Numbered from the stretch's first letter, positions 10,841-20,356 are shown. The stretch is 64,000 nt of DNA from Herbaspirillum sp. SJZ106 (GCF_006715495.1 NZ_VFNI01000004.1:377013-441012), one strand, 5' to 3'. The notes: generated by a model not told the origin, from the sequence alone. Program-made: numbers and translations.

Positions 10841-10891
10841 GCCGCCATGCAGTCACAGATGATCGATATCAGGCGGCTGATCAAATTAGAT

Positions 10892-10926
10892 TGTTCCATT
10901 TAGGGATAGTGTTGAAAAATGGAACA
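10892..10926. promoter_or_regulatory. Putative upstream activator site, TGTTCCA-N21-TGGAACA
   Basis: TGTTCCA (10892-10898) and TGGAACA (10920-10926) are exact inverted half-sites. The same pair occurs upstream of the PQQ alcohol dehydrogenase gene with nearly identical spacing. It lies 85 bases before the sigma-54 promoter of the TonB receptor, a normal distance for an enhancer-bound activator such as the AcoR-like protein encoded at 31057-33060. Confidence 0.6.
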
Positions 10927-11011
10927 GTCGCGATTGCGTCATTTGTGCCGGGTCTGGTTTTGAGTTTTTCCGCTGCCGTCGTATTCGTCCTCATCCTCAT
11001 GTTTTATCCGC

Positions 11012-11027
11012 TGGCAAACATATTGCT
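11012..11027 (+). promoter_or_regulatory. Sigma-54 promoter of the TonB receptor gene
   Basis: TGGCAAACATATTGCT has GG and GC separated by exactly ten bases, with TGGCA and TTGCT boxes. It ends 38 bases before the start codon. The 353-base gap 10713-11065 otherwise holds the terminator and the inverted repeat described above. Confidence 0.75.
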
Positions 11028-11065
11028 TAGAGCAGGATGAAAGTAAAAGAACATGAGGAGACGAT

Positions 11066-13612
11066 ATGTACCGATCCACCATCCTGCGGGGGCGGCAGCG
11101 ATGGCCATTGGCGGCAGCCTTGCGACTGGCGCTGGCGCTTGGCGCCGCCGCATCGGTGGCGGGCCAGGCGCAGGCCCTGGCGGCATCGGCTGAGTTGCCG
11201 ACGGTCGAAGTTGTCGGCACCACGCCGTTGCCCGGCATCGGCCAATCGCGCAATGAAATGGCGGCGCCGGTGCAAACCGCCACCAGCAAGGATATCCAGC
11301 GTAGTGGCGCACTCGATCTGGGCGACTTCATGAACCGCCGCCTGGGCAGCGTTTACGTCAATGAAATGCAGGGTAATCCATTCCAGATGGATGTCAGCTA
11401 TCGCGGCTACACCGCCTCGCCCTTGCTCGGTACGCAACAAGGCTTGTCGGTATATGTGGACGGCGTGCGCATGAACCAGCCGTTCGGCGATACGGTCAGC
11501 TGGGATCTGATTCCGCGAGCAGCGATTTCTTCCATGAGCCTGATGCCCGGCTCCAATCCGCTGTTCGGCCTCAATACGCTGGGCGGCGCGGTATCGGTAC
11601 AAACCAAGGATGGCCGCGCCAATCCTGGCACGTCGGTGCAAACCACGCTGGGCAGCAATGCGCGCCGTGCGGTGGAATTCGAGCATGGCGGCTCCAACGA
11701 TGCGCTCGATTGGTATGTCACCGGCAATTTGTTCAAGGAAGACGGCTGGCGCAATGATTCGCCGTCCGACGTGCGCCAGGTTTTCGGCAAGCTGGGCTGG
11801 CGCAATGCCGGCACCACGCTGAAACTGAGCTTCGCCCACGCCGACAATGACATGACCGGCAACGGCTTGCAGGAGCAGACCCTGATGGCGAACGACCGCG
11901 CCAGCGTCTATACCAAACCGGACCAGACCCGGAACCGCTCCACCATGTTCAATCTGGCGGCTACGCATGCGCTCAATGACAATCTGTTGTTGTCCGGCAA
12001 TGCGTATTACCGCGATATGCATACCTCAACGCTGAATGGCGACATCAACGAAGATGCGTTGAGTCAGTCCATTTATCAACTGAGTGCGGCCGAGCGTGCG
12101 GCGCTGGGCGCAGCCGGTTATGCCGGGTTTCCGACCGGCGCCATGAATGCCGCCAATACGCCGTTTCCTTACTGGCGTTGTATCGCCCAGGGTTTGCTCA
12201 ACGATGAACCCGCTGAAAAATGCACCGGCCTGATCAACCGTACCGAGACTAAGCAGCAGAACTACGGCATTTCGGCGCAAGCTGCCTGGCTCGGTGACTT
12301 GTTCGGGCAACGCAATGAACTGGTTGCCGGCGGCGCTTATGACGGCAGTCGCATCAACTTCAAGCAATCGTCGCAACTCGGTTACATCAATGCAGACCGC
12401 AGCGTCACCGGCATCAATGCATATGGCGATGGCGTCATCGGCGGCAATGTCGATGGCGAGCCGTTCGACACGCGCGTCAATCTATCGGGCCGGATCGAAA
12501 CCTGGAGCGCCTTCGCCAGCGACACCATGACTTTTGCCGACAAATGGCACCTGACCTTATCCGGCCGCTACAACACCACATCGATCAGGAACTCAGATCA
12601 GATTCATGCCGACGGCGACCCGGCTTCGCTCAGCGGCAATCATCGTTATTCGCGTTTCAATCCGGCCATCGGCCTGACCTACAGCCCGAGCTCCAGCCTC
12701 AATCTGTATGGCGGTTACAGCGAGAGCAGCCGGGCGCCGACCGCCATTGAACTGGGCTGTGCCAATCCTGATCGGCCCTGCAAGCTGCCCAACGCCATGG
12801 CCAGCGATCCGCCGCTCAAACAGGTGGTGACGCGCACGCTGGAAGCCGGCATCAGGGGCTCGGTCGGCGCCAGCCTGCAATGGAATGCCGGGGTGTTCAG
12901 CGCGCGCAATCAGGATGACATTCTGTTCGTGGCCGACAATCAATCCGGCTATGGCTACTTCAAGAACTTCGGCCAGACCAAACGCCAGGGCATCGAACTG
13001 GGCGTGAGCAGCAAGCTCGGCAATCTGGAAGTCGGCGGCCAATATACCTTCCTCGATGCCACCTACCAAAGCGCCGAGACCGTCAATGGCGCCGGCAACA
13101 GCACCAACAGCGCGGCACTGGCGGGCAGTCCGGGCCAAGAGGGCAATATCAACATCAAACCGGGCGACAAGATTCCGCTGATTCCGCGCCAGATGCTCAA
13201 GCTGTTTGCCGACTATGCGTTCTCGCCGGCATTGACCGTGAGTGCCGGCATGGTGGCAGTGGCCGGTTCACTGGCGCGCGGCAATGAAAACGGCCAGCAT
13301 CAGCCGGACGGCAAGTATTACCTCGGCCCGGGACGCAGCGCTGGCTACGCCATCTTCAATCTCGGCGCGGCCTTGCGGGTGACGCCGCAATTGCAGGTCA
13401 TGGCGCAGGTCAACAACCTGTTCGACACCCGCTATGACACCGCGGCACAGCTTGGCGCGACCGCTTTCGACGGCAACGGCAATGTCAGCGCGCGGCCGTT
13501 CGGCGGTTCCTCCGCGGCCGGGTATGCGGTGCGGCAATCCACTTTCTACGCACCGGGCGCGCCGCGCCTGTTCTGGATTGCCCTGCGTTACGAATTCGAC
13601 AAACCGAAGTAA
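11066..13612 (+). CDS. TonB-dependent outer-membrane receptor
   Basis: 848 residues with an N-terminal signal sequence (hydrophobic stretch to about residue 42). A TonB-box-like [10 protein letters not shown] is followed by a plug domain ([22 protein letters not shown] and [18 protein letters not shown]) and a long beta-barrel ending in [14 protein letters not shown], with a terminal aromatic-rich strand. The imported ligand is not evident. Its position at the head of a PQQ alcohol-oxidation block, behind a sigma-54 promoter shared with the dehydrogenase, suggests uptake of a metal complex (possibly lanthanide) or a cofactor. An iron siderophore is the default alternative. Confidence 0.9.
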   Translation: MYRSTILRGRQRWPLAAALRLALALGAAASVAGQAQALAASAELPTVEVVGTTPLPGIGQSRNEMAAPVQTATSKDIQRSGALDLGDFMNRRLGSVYVNEMQGNPFQMDVSYRGYTASPLLGTQQGLSVYVDGVRMNQPFGDTVSWDLIPRAAISSMSLMPGSNPLFGLNTLGGAVSVQTKDGRANPGTSVQTTLGSNARRAVEFEHGGSNDALDWYVTGNLFKEDGWRNDSPSDVRQVFGKLGWRNAGTTLKLSFAHADNDMTGNGLQEQTLMANDRASVYTKPDQTRNRSTMFNLAATHALNDNLLLSGNAYYRDMHTSTLNGDINEDALSQSIYQLSAAERAALGAAGYAGFPTGAMNAANTPFPYWRCIAQGLLNDEPAEKCTGLINRTETKQQNYGISAQAAWLGDLFGQRNELVAGGAYDGSRINFKQSSQLGYINADRSVTGINAYGDGVIGGNVDGEPFDTRVNLSGRIETWSAFASDTMTFADKWHLTLSGRYNTTSIRNSDQIHADGDPASLSGNHRYSRFNPAIGLTYSPSSSLNLYGGYSESSRAPTAIELGCANPDRPCKLPNAMASDPPLKQVVTRTLEAGIRGSVGASLQWNAGVFSARNQDDILFVADNQSGYGYFKNFGQTKRQGIELGVSSKLGNLEVGGQYTFLDATYQSAETVNGAGNSTNSAALAGSPGQEGNINIKPGDKIPLIPRQMLKLFADYAFSPALTVSAGMVAVAGSLARGNENGQHQPDGKYYLGPGRSAGYAIFNLGAALRVTPQLQVMAQVNNLFDTRYDTAAQLGATAFDGNGNVSARPFGGSSAAGYAVRQSTFYAPGAPRLFWIALRYEFDKPK

Positions 13613-13724
13613 TGCCAGGCCGACGACGGCCGACTGTTTCAATTTGCAGCAGTCGCCTGTGGACAATTGCAACAATGCACCGGGCACGCGGCGCGCCGGA
13701 CGCATGCCGGCAGTTGCGCCGCTT

Positions 13725-13740
13725 CGGCATGCTTATTGCC
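13725..13740 (+). promoter_or_regulatory. Candidate sigma-54 promoter of the beta-propeller/cytochrome b561 unit
   Basis: CGGCATGCTTATTGCC has the ten-base GG to GC spacing and a TTGC box; only the first base of the -24 box departs from TGGCA. It lies 64 bases before the beta-propeller start. Confidence 0.6.
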
Positions 13741-13803
13741 TGCGCATATTGATCCAAGCCGCAGCGATATAAAACAATAACCCCGTTCAGGAGACTTGAC
13801 ATC

Positions 13804-14781
13804 ATGACCATCACGCAAAGCATTCTTGCCGTTTCCGCCAGGCGTCTGGCATTCGCCGGCCTGCTGTCCGCGGCATTGTTGCCGGGCATGGCCGCAGCCG
13901 CTCCGTTCGCCTATGTGCCGAATGAAAGATCCGGCACCATTTCCATCATCGATTGCGCTACCGATACAGTGGCGGGGCAGATCAAGGTCGGCACCAAGCC
14001 GCGCGGGCTGGCGGTCAGCCACGATGGCAAGATGTTGTACGTCAGCGACCAGCCGGCCAATGCCTTGCTGCTTGTCGATCTCGACAAGCGGGCCCAGGTA
14101 GGTACCGTGCCGCTCGGCGAATCGCCTGAAGGTGTCGGTATTTCCGCCGCCGGCGACTGGATCGTGGCAGCCAGTGAAATCAGCAATTCGGTCAGTTTCA
14201 TTTCCAGCGCCACCAATCAAAAAGTCTTCAGCATCAAGACTGCCGGCAAGAATCCGGAACACGCGGTATTCAGCCCCGACGGAAAATGGCTGTATGTCAG
14301 CGCCGAAGAAGCCGACTCGCTCGATATCATCGATGTCGCGCAGCGCAAGCAGGTCGGTTCGGTCAAGCTCGGCATGCGGCCGCGCGGCATCGCCTTCACG
14401 CCGGACGGCCGCAAGGCCTATGTCGCCGCCGAGATTGCCAGCACCGTGTACGCCATCGATGTGGCAACGCAAAAAGTCAGCGCGAAAATCAAGCCCGGGA
14501 ATTTTTCCAATGGCGTGACGATCGCGCCCGATGGCAAGCGCGTGTATATCTCCAATGGCAAGGATGGCACGGTAACGGTGATCGACAGCGCCAGCAATAC
14601 GGTGGTGGCGACGGTGCCGGTCGGCAAGCGGCCATGGAATATGGCGATCACGCCGGATGGGAAAAAACTGTATGTCGCCAATGGCCGTTCCAATTCAGTA
14701 TCGGTGATCGACACCGCCACCAATACCGTCAGCAAGGAAGTCGCGGTTGGCGAATTGCCATGGGGCGTGGTGATCCGGTGA
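13804..14781 (+). CDS. PQQ-dependent catabolism-associated beta-propeller protein
   Basis: 325 residues with a signal peptide ([18 protein letters not shown]). It is built of about seven YVTN-type repeats of roughly 42 residues, each with a D/NG-K-x-V/L-YVSN/D core and an IDxAT/xxxV strand. This matches the family of secreted beta-propeller proteins that sit in quinoprotein alcohol dehydrogenase clusters. The molecular role is undefined; periplasmic scaffold or cofactor-handling roles are guesses. It overlaps the next gene by four bases. Confidence 0.85.
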   Translation: MTITQSILAVSARRLAFAGLLSAALLPGMAAAAPFAYVPNERSGTISIIDCATDTVAGQIKVGTKPRGLAVSHDGKMLYVSDQPANALLLVDLDKRAQVGTVPLGESPEGVGISAAGDWIVAASEISNSVSFISSATNQKVFSIKTAGKNPEHAVFSPDGKWLYVSAEEADSLDIIDVAQRKQVGSVKLGMRPRGIAFTPDGRKAYVAAEIASTVYAIDVATQKVSAKIKPGNFSNGVTIAPDGKRVYISNGKDGTVTVIDSASNTVVATVPVGKRPWNMAITPDGKKLYVANGRSNSVSVIDTATNTVSKEVAVGELPWGVVIR

Positions 14782-15329
14782 GCGCGGCGCCAAGCCGCAT
14801 GCGCGGCCAGGCCCGCTATGACAGAGTGGCCGTATTGCTGCACTGGAGCATTGCCTTGCTGGTGCTCGGCATGCTGGCGCTGGGTTATTACATGGTCGGG
14901 ATTCCCAAGGGCACGCCGGATCGCGCGGTGTATTTCAACCTGCATAAGTCCTGCGGCGTGCTGGCCGGGGTCTTGGTCGTGATCCGGTTGCTGTGGCGCC
15001 TGACGCACCGGCCGCCAGCGTTCCCGGTCGACATGGCGGCATGGAATATCAAGGCCGCACAGGGAGGCCATCTGTTGTTGTATGCGCTGATGGTATTGCA
15101 ACCGCTGAGCGGTTATCTGTCGTCGTCCTTCAACAAATATGGCGTCAAGTTTTTCGGCCTGCAGCTGCCGCGCTGGGCGACCGAAGACGCCGGTTTGCGC
15201 GATAGCCTGATGGGCTATCACAAGCTGTTGGCGTTGCTGTTTGCCGTGCTGATTGCGCTCCATGTGCTGGCGGCATGCAAGCACCTGCTGTCTGGCCGCC
15301 AGCACGCGGCGCGCCGCATGTGGTTCTGA
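14778..15329 (+). CDS. Cytochrome b561 family protein
   Basis: 183 residues from a GTG that overlaps the TGA of the preceding gene (GTGA). An ATG at 14799 would shorten it by seven residues. It has four hydrophobic membrane segments with the haem-ligand histidines expected of the family (VAVLLHWSIALLVLG, FNLHKSCGVLAGVLV, GHLLLYALMVLQPLSGY, GYHKLLALLFAVLIALHVLAA). Such proteins move electrons between quinol and periplasmic carriers. Coupling to the beta-propeller gene suggests a part in the electron path of the quinoprotein system. Confidence 0.88.
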   Translation: MSAAPSRMRGQARYDRVAVLLHWSIALLVLGMLALGYYMVGIPKGTPDRAVYFNLHKSCGVLAGVLVVIRLLWRLTHRPPAFPVDMAAWNIKAAQGGHLLLYALMVLQPLSGYLSSSFNKYGVKFFGLQLPRWATEDAGLRDSLMGYHKLLALLFAVLIALHVLAACKHLLSGRQHAARRMWF

Positions 15330-15362
15330 ATTCGCGCGCTTGCTGGCGCCGGCGGCGGCCGT

Positions 15363-16397
15363 TCAGCCCTGCCGTTGCCGCAATCCGGCGGATGACCATA
15401 CCTGGCCCTGTTTGCTGACCAGCAAGACATCCACTCGCGGCAGGCTTGCCGCCAGGCGCAAGGCTTTGGCGCTGCCCATCACGAACAGGGCGGTCGACAA
15501 GCCGTCGGCCTGCAGGCCGGTGGGCGCAGCCACGGTCACGCTGGCCAGCTGCAACGGCGAATCGCCGGTGGCCGGATCGAAAATGTGATGATGGCGAAAG
15601 TCGGGCGTAAATGTCGTTTCATAATCGCCCGAAGTGGCGATGCTGCGGCCATCCATTTCCAGCACCGCAGTCAGCGCCTGCGTATCGCGCGGATTCTGCA
15701 CGCCGATGGCCCAGTGCCGATTGGCCGGTTTGCGGCCGACGGAAATGAATTCGCCGGTATCCAGCAAAGCGTGGCGCACGCCGCGCGCCTTGAGCGCCGC
15801 CAATGCCAGATCGACGGCATAGCCTTGCGCAATGCCATTGAGCGTGATCGCCATGCCGGGCTGGCGCAAACGGATTTCATCGGCGCCGATGCTGACATCC
15901 CGCCAGTTGACCAGGGCGCGGGCGGCGCGCAGGGCGGCGGGCTCGGGCAGGGTCCGGTTCTTTGCAGCCTGGCTGAATTGCTGCCACAGCGGCTGCACCG
16001 TCATGTCGAACGCGCCGGCACTCAATGCCGACAGCCGCATCGCATCCTGCATCACATGCAGCAGGCGGGCATCGGGCGCGGCCAGGCGGCCGTCGCGGTT
16101 GAGCTGGTAAACCTGGCTGCGCGGACTGTAGATGCTCATCAGGGCATCGACGTCCTTGGCCGCCTGGAAGGCATCTTCAATCGCCAGCTCCGCTTGCCGG
16201 CGGTTGTCGTGCAGCACCTGTATCGACATGGTGGTGCCGAAGGCGAGATCGCTGCCGGTGTACAGATGAAAACCATCCGGCGTCGCCGTGCCGCGGGTCA
16301 GTTGGGCGGCCGCGGCATCCGGGCGCGACAGGCGCCAGCCGGCGGCATTGATCAGGGCGCCGCCGACGGCGGCGGAAATCAAGGTGCGACGTTGCAT
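15363..16397 (-). CDS. apbE: FAD:protein FMN transferase ApbE
   Basis: 344 residues with an RRTLIS Tat-like N-terminus. ApbE transfers FMN from FAD onto a Thr of periplasm-facing flavoproteins. Recognisable segments are GTTMSIQV, the GAFDMTVQPLW block, ITLNGIAQGYAVD, and the DTGEFISVGRK and SIATSGDYETTF stretches that bind FAD and metal. The gene follows, in the same direction, a NosR-like protein that carries a candidate flavinylation site, so that protein is its likely substrate. Confidence 0.93.
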   Translation of the reverse strand: MQRRTLISAAVGGALINAAGWRLSRPDAAAAQLTRGTATPDGFHLYTGSDLAFGTTMSIQVLHDNRRQAELAIEDAFQAAKDVDALMSIYSPRSQVYQLNRDGRLAAPDARLLHVMQDAMRLSALSAGAFDMTVQPLWQQFSQAAKNRTLPEPAALRAARALVNWRDVSIGADEIRLRQPGMAITLNGIAQGYAVDLALAALKARGVRHALLDTGEFISVGRKPANRHWAIGVQNPRDTQALTAVLEMDGRSIATSGDYETTFTPDFRHHHIFDPATGDSPLQLASVTVAAPTGLQADGLSTALFVMGSAKALRLAASLPRVDVLLVSKQGQVWSSAGLRQRQG

Positions 16398-16410
16398 GCG
16401 ATGCTCCTGG

Positions 16411-18519
16411 TCAATCGATCGGGATTGCCTGAATCGGAATGAAGTCGCGCTTCACTCCCTGTTTTTTCTTTTCCAGCATCAGCGGCGCGCACTTTTCATC
16501 GCTGGCGTAGATTACGACGCAATCCATGCACTGGAAGCATTCCTGATAGGCGATCTTGCCGTCGCCGGCGATGGCTTGATAATCGCAGCGATGCCGGCAG
16601 GTCTGGCAGGGCGTGCCGCATTGCTTGCGCCGCGGCAGCCAGTTGAACACGCGCAGGCGGCCGAGCACGGCCAGGCCGGCGCCGAACGGGCACAGGTAGC
16701 GGCAAAAGAATTTGTAGACGAAGCCGCTGAGCAGCAGCAAACCGGCCGCATAAGCGACGTAAGGCCAGGAGCGCACGAAGTTGAGGGTGATGGCCGTCTT
16801 GAACGGCTCGACTTCGACCAGCACGTCGGTGATGGCGCTGGAGAACATGCTGCTGGCCACGATCCCGGCCAGCAGCGCGTACTTGATCAGTTTCAGGCGG
16901 GCATCGGTCCTGGCGCGGATTTTCAATTGCGGCAGGTGCAGCAGGCGTCCGAGCTTGCCGGTGAACTCCTGCAGGGCGCCGAACGGACACAGCCAGCCGC
17001 AAAACGTGCCGCGGCCCCAGACGACCAGGGATACCGCAACGAAGGCCCACAGCGTCACGGTCATCGGATCGTACAGGAAGAAATCGAGACTGCGGCCGGC
17101 CGCCAGCGCCTGTAGCAAGCCGGTGATATTGACGATGGATAGCTGGCCTTGGGCATACCAGCCGATGAACAGCAAGGTGAACAGCAGGAACCCCAGGCGG
17201 AACCGGATAAAGCGGCGCCCATTGCGGGTCAGTTGCCGTTGCCGGATCAGCACCAGCGACAACAGCGCCAGCGCCGCGGCCAGAATCGCCAGTTCCGGCC
17301 AGCGGCTTTTCCAGATTCCTTGCCAGGTTTTGTTGTCGCTGTCGGGCACCGTATAGAAGCGCGCCGGCAGCGTCATGCTGACGGCGAAATTCTCGGTGAA
17401 GCGTTCAGGATAAACGATGCCTTTGCTGCGGATCACCGGCAGCAGGAAATCCAGCGGGCGCGACGGATCCAGTCCCGATTGGCCGATGATGCGAAATACC
17501 TTGAGCTGCTCCGGCGCCGGCAAATCACGGGTGTCCTTGAGCTGCATTTCCATATTGAGGTCGCGCATTTCCAGCGGCAGCTTGTCTTGCTGCAACAGCA
17601 AGCGCTCGGGCACCGAGCCGGGGATGAAGTCATCGCCGGCAATGCCGTAGCGGCCATTCGACATCACCAGGATGGCATGGTCGCCGGGTTCCAGCCGCTT
17701 TTGCAATTTGTCCCAGCTGGCGGCATTGAGCAGGTTGCTGCCGATCGACGGCACCGATACATACGCCAGGTACAGATCGATGAACACGGCATCGGGATGG
17801 TTGACGGCCTCGGGATCAAGGCCGGCGCCGCCGCCGGTGGCGAATTTCTTTTCAATATCCTTGTTGTATAGCGTCAGGTGTTTGATCAGGCCGTCGTCGA
17901 GCATCGACCTGATGCTGTGTTGCTCTTGCAGATCCGGCTTGATGCGGGCGATCAGGTCGGGATCGCGGCCGGCGGAAAATCCGAGTTTCTTGTGCGCCAC
18001 CTTGAGCGCCGATGCCAATACCGTCTGATTGATGATGCGCACCGATGCCGTGGCCTTGGTAACGCCGTCGAGGTAAGCGTTGGCGCCGCCGCTCTGGCGG
18101 CCATTGCGTGCTTCGATCTTGATGTTCTGGTTCAGCGACAAGCCGCGATACTGGCTGACGAACTGGAACAAGGGCGCTTCGCCGAGACCTTCCAGAAATA
18201 CCGGTTCATGGTGCGAGAGCACCTTGACATCGAGAAAGTTGCCCTTGGGATCGATGGCGATCAACAGATTGACCGGGACGCCGGAAAATCCCGGCACCGG
18301 CGCCAGATCAACCGATTCGAATACATAGCCGACCAGTTCATTGGCGGTCGCGTTTTGGCGGAACAAAGGCCACACCGGGATATCGCCGGCTTTGTCAGCG
18401 ACGATCAGCGGCGCCGGGAAATTCTTCCGCATGGCTTCGCGCGTCATCACGCCTGCGCAGGCCTGCGGCAGGCAACAGGATGCGATCAATAACAGCAGGA
18501 TTTTTTTCCAGATATGCAT
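16411..18519 (-). CDS. NosR/NirI-like FMN-binding, polyferredoxin membrane protein
   Basis: 702 residues from the ATG at 18519, chosen because a signal peptide (MHIWKKILLLLIASCCLPQACA) follows; longer in-frame starts would add basic, unstructured residues. A periplasmic FMN-binding domain contains DGVTKATAS near residue 170, a likely ApbE flavinylation site. Several membrane segments follow, then two CxxxCP motifs (CGWLCPFGALQEF, CRYLCPFGAGLAV) and a ferredoxin-like Cys cluster near the C-terminus (CFQCMDC). NosR feeds electrons to nitrous oxide reductase, but no nos genes are here. This copy probably serves the PQQ system. Confidence 0.85.
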   Translation of the reverse strand: MHIWKKILLLLIASCCLPQACAGVMTREAMRKNFPAPLIVADKAGDIPVWPLFRQNATANELVGYVFESVDLAPVPGFSGVPVNLLIAIDPKGNFLDVKVLSHHEPVFLEGLGEAPLFQFVSQYRGLSLNQNIKIEARNGRQSGGANAYLDGVTKATASVRIINQTVLASALKVAHKKLGFSAGRDPDLIARIKPDLQEQHSIRSMLDDGLIKHLTLYNKDIEKKFATGGGAGLDPEAVNHPDAVFIDLYLAYVSVPSIGSNLLNAASWDKLQKRLEPGDHAILVMSNGRYGIAGDDFIPGSVPERLLLQQDKLPLEMRDLNMEMQLKDTRDLPAPEQLKVFRIIGQSGLDPSRPLDFLLPVIRSKGIVYPERFTENFAVSMTLPARFYTVPDSDNKTWQGIWKSRWPELAILAAALALLSLVLIRQRQLTRNGRRFIRFRLGFLLFTLLFIGWYAQGQLSIVNITGLLQALAAGRSLDFFLYDPMTVTLWAFVAVSLVVWGRGTFCGWLCPFGALQEFTGKLGRLLHLPQLKIRARTDARLKLIKYALLAGIVASSMFSSAITDVLVEVEPFKTAITLNFVRSWPYVAYAAGLLLLSGFVYKFFCRYLCPFGAGLAVLGRLRVFNWLPRRKQCGTPCQTCRHRCDYQAIAGDGKIAYQECFQCMDCVVIYASDEKCAPLMLEKKKQGVKRDFIPIQAIPID

Positions 18520-18584
18520 GTTGCGGCCTTGGGAGGGAGGGGCAGGCATGTCGTTGCCGGTGCGCGCGTCTGGAAGAAGCCGAG

Positions 18585-18600
18585 AGCAAATCGTATGCCA
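18585..18600 (-). promoter_or_regulatory. Sigma-54 promoter of the NosR-like/apbE operon
   Basis: Read on the minus strand the sequence is TGGCATACGATTTGCT, with perfect TGGCA and TTGCT boxes and ten bases between GG and GC. It lies 66 bases upstream of the NosR-like start. Confidence 0.75.
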
Positions 18601-18855
18601 TCGCTGCGGCCTGATCGATGCTGCCGGCATGCCAAAGCGATTGCGGCGGACGATCAAAATCTGAACAAGCCAGCGCACAAGTGATCCGTATTTGCGCAGC
18701 CGGGCATGCCGGTTTGAGCGCTGTTGTACTGCCGCAAGTGGTGGCGCGGGCCGCTGCCGGCGCGGCTTTCGGCATTGCGCTCACTCTGGCGGCAAGACGC
18801 CGGATCCGCCTGCTGATGGCGATATTGAAGCGGCGGCGCAAAGATGGCGCCGACA

Positions 18856-18871
18856 GGCATGCATTTTGCCC
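18856..18871 (+). promoter_or_regulatory. Candidate sigma-54 promoter of the porin gene
   Basis: AGGCATGCATTTTGCC has correct ten-base spacing and a TTGC box; the -24 box starts with A rather than T. It is 78 bases before the porin start. The rest of the 18520-18948 gap shows only the divergent sigma-54 site at 18585-18600. Confidence 0.55.
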
Positions 18872-18948
18872 TTAGCCGTGGGCATCGATAAACAGATGCA
18901 GGACAGACAGATGCTGGACAGAAAATCCATTAGACAGAGGAGATACAG

Positions 18949-20094
18949 ATGGACAAAAAAATGAATAAATCATTAGGCTCATTGCTGGCGCTCGGCGCCA
19001 TCATGGGGGCCGGCCTGCAACAGGCGCAGGCGCAATCGTCAGTCACCATTTATGGCGTGATCGATGCCGGCGTGGTGATGGTGAATAACCAGAAAACCGC
19101 GAGCGGAGGCAACGGCACCGTGGTGGGCATGAGCACTGGCGGCCTGAGCCCCAGCATCCTCGGCTTCAAGGGCAGCGAAGATCTCGGCGGCGGCCTGAAA
19201 GCCAATTTCAATCTGGAAGGACATTTCGTCTCGACCACGGGAGAGGGCGGACAATGGGGCGGCCTGTTCGGACGGCAATCGAATATCGGCCTGTCCAATA
19301 GCCTGGGTTCGGTCACGCTCGGCAAGCAGTATTCGCCGGCGGTGCTGGCATTTGCCGCGACCGATCCGCGCGGCTTGAAGGAAACCTTTTCCGGCCTGAT
19401 TTCCTGGGCGCTGACGCAAAATCCGTTGAATGGCGGCGCCGCTGCGGCGCCGGCCAATTCGAATTCGGTGATTGACGTGTTCGTGGCCAATGCGCTCGGC
19501 CTGAGCACCAAGGTCGGTGACGTCAATCTGAGCGGTTCCTACAGTTTCGGCGAACAGGCCGGCAGCATGAGCGCCAATCGCGTGATCGCGCTGGGCGCGA
19601 CCTATACCGGCCCGGTTACCTTGTCGGCCGCCTATCAGACCGAAAACGGCCGGCCCACCGCGACCCTCGGCAGCACCGGCGCGCAGACCCGCAAATACAG
19701 CCTCGGCGCCGCCTACACCATGGGCGCCGCGACCCTGACCGGCAACTATCTGAATGACAAGAACACCGATCCGGCGACCGGTTCGCGGCTGGCCCAATAT
19801 CACGTGTACGGGCTGGGCCTGAACTATCGCACCTCGGCGGCGAATACGGCGACGCTGGCGTTTTACTACTCCACCAACAAGGATGGCAACAGCGATACCT
19901 CGCGCACCTGGATACTCAGCGACGACTATGCGTTGTCCAAGCGCACCACGCTGTACGGCCTGATCGCCGGCGTCAATGCCGGCAGCGGCTACACCGCCGG
20001 CGCAGCGTTCGGCATTGCCAACAACAATGCCTACCTGGCCGCAGCGGGAAAAACCACGACCGCGATTCAACTGGGCATCAAGCACGCGTTTTGA
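18949..20094 (+). CDS. Gram-negative porin (Burkholderiales trimeric type)
   Basis: 381 residues. The signal peptide ends at AQAQ, followed by SSVTIYGVIDAGVVMV, the standard first strand of neisserial/Burkholderia porins. FKGSEDLGGGLKANFNLEG and the SLGSVTLGKQYSP segment are family hallmarks, and the chain ends in Phe (GIKHAF), the outer-membrane assembly signal. An AGAGGAG ribosome-binding site lies eight bases upstream. Its place in the alcohol-oxidation block suggests it admits substrate or releases products, but porins of this type are not very selective. Confidence 0.93.
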   Translation: MDKKMNKSLGSLLALGAIMGAGLQQAQAQSSVTIYGVIDAGVVMVNNQKTASGGNGTVVGMSTGGLSPSILGFKGSEDLGGGLKANFNLEGHFVSTTGEGGQWGGLFGRQSNIGLSNSLGSVTLGKQYSPAVLAFAATDPRGLKETFSGLISWALTQNPLNGGAAAAPANSNSVIDVFVANALGLSTKVGDVNLSGSYSFGEQAGSMSANRVIALGATYTGPVTLSAAYQTENGRPTATLGSTGAQTRKYSLGAAYTMGAATLTGNYLNDKNTDPATGSRLAQYHVYGLGLNYRTSAANTATLAFYYSTNKDGNSDTSRTWILSDDYALSKRTTLYGLIAGVNAGSGYTAGAAFGIANNNAYLAAAGKTTTAIQLGIKHAF

Positions 20095-20135
20095 ACCTGT
20101 GAAGTGGGTCTGTTGCTGCCGGCGGCAGCACATGG

Positions 20136-20178
20136 CCGGGATGGCTGGATCTTCGGATTCCACCATCCCGGTTTTTTT
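20136..20178 (+). terminator. Rho-independent terminator after the porin gene
   Basis: CCGGGATGG and CCATCCCGG form a nine-base stem, followed by TTTTTTT. The 18-base loop contains a second small pairing. Confidence 0.85.
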
Positions 20179-20205
20179 ATGCCTGCCGCCGGCAGCGGCG
20201 CAGGG

Positions 20206-20243
20206 TTGAACAGTTTGGGACAGCGGGCAGCCGATGTGTTCAA
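20206..20243. promoter_or_regulatory. Inverted repeat TTGAACA-N24-TGTTCAA upstream of the aldehyde dehydrogenase
   Basis: TTGAACA (20206-20212) and TGTTCAA (20237-20243) are exact inverted copies about 100 bases before the sigma-54 promoter. They resemble the TGTTCCA/TGGAACA half-sites found elsewhere in the block but in the opposite relative orientation. A possible activator site, weaker than the other two. Confidence 0.35.
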
Positions 20244-20340
20244 AAATATGACACTCGCGGCACAACTGTGACGCTTCCTGAACATCATGCCGGGGGCCGG
20301 CAACCGGCCGCAGCGCCGGGCCGGTGAGCGAATGAGGTTC

Positions 20341-20356
20341 TGGCATGGCGATTGCT
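20341..20356 (+). promoter_or_regulatory. Sigma-54 promoter of the aldehyde dehydrogenase gene
   Basis: TGGCATGGCGATTGCT has perfect boxes and spacing (GG-N10-GC). It ends 68 bases before the start codon. The 330-base gap before the gene also contains the porin terminator and an inverted repeat. Confidence 0.8.

Noticed and set aside
10822-11040. 72-codon frame with a hydrophobic C-terminus before the TonB receptor
   Set aside because: It starts inside the terminator hairpin of the preceding gene, has no ribosome-binding site, and covers the inverted repeat and sigma-54 promoter.
16411-18519. True NosR of a denitrification cluster
   Set aside because: No nosZ, nosD or other nos genes are nearby, and the gene is paired with apbE in a PQQ block.
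18541-18558. GGCATGTCGTTGCC resembling a sigma-54 site
   Set aside because: The spacing is nine bases, and on the plus strand it points away from any nearby start.
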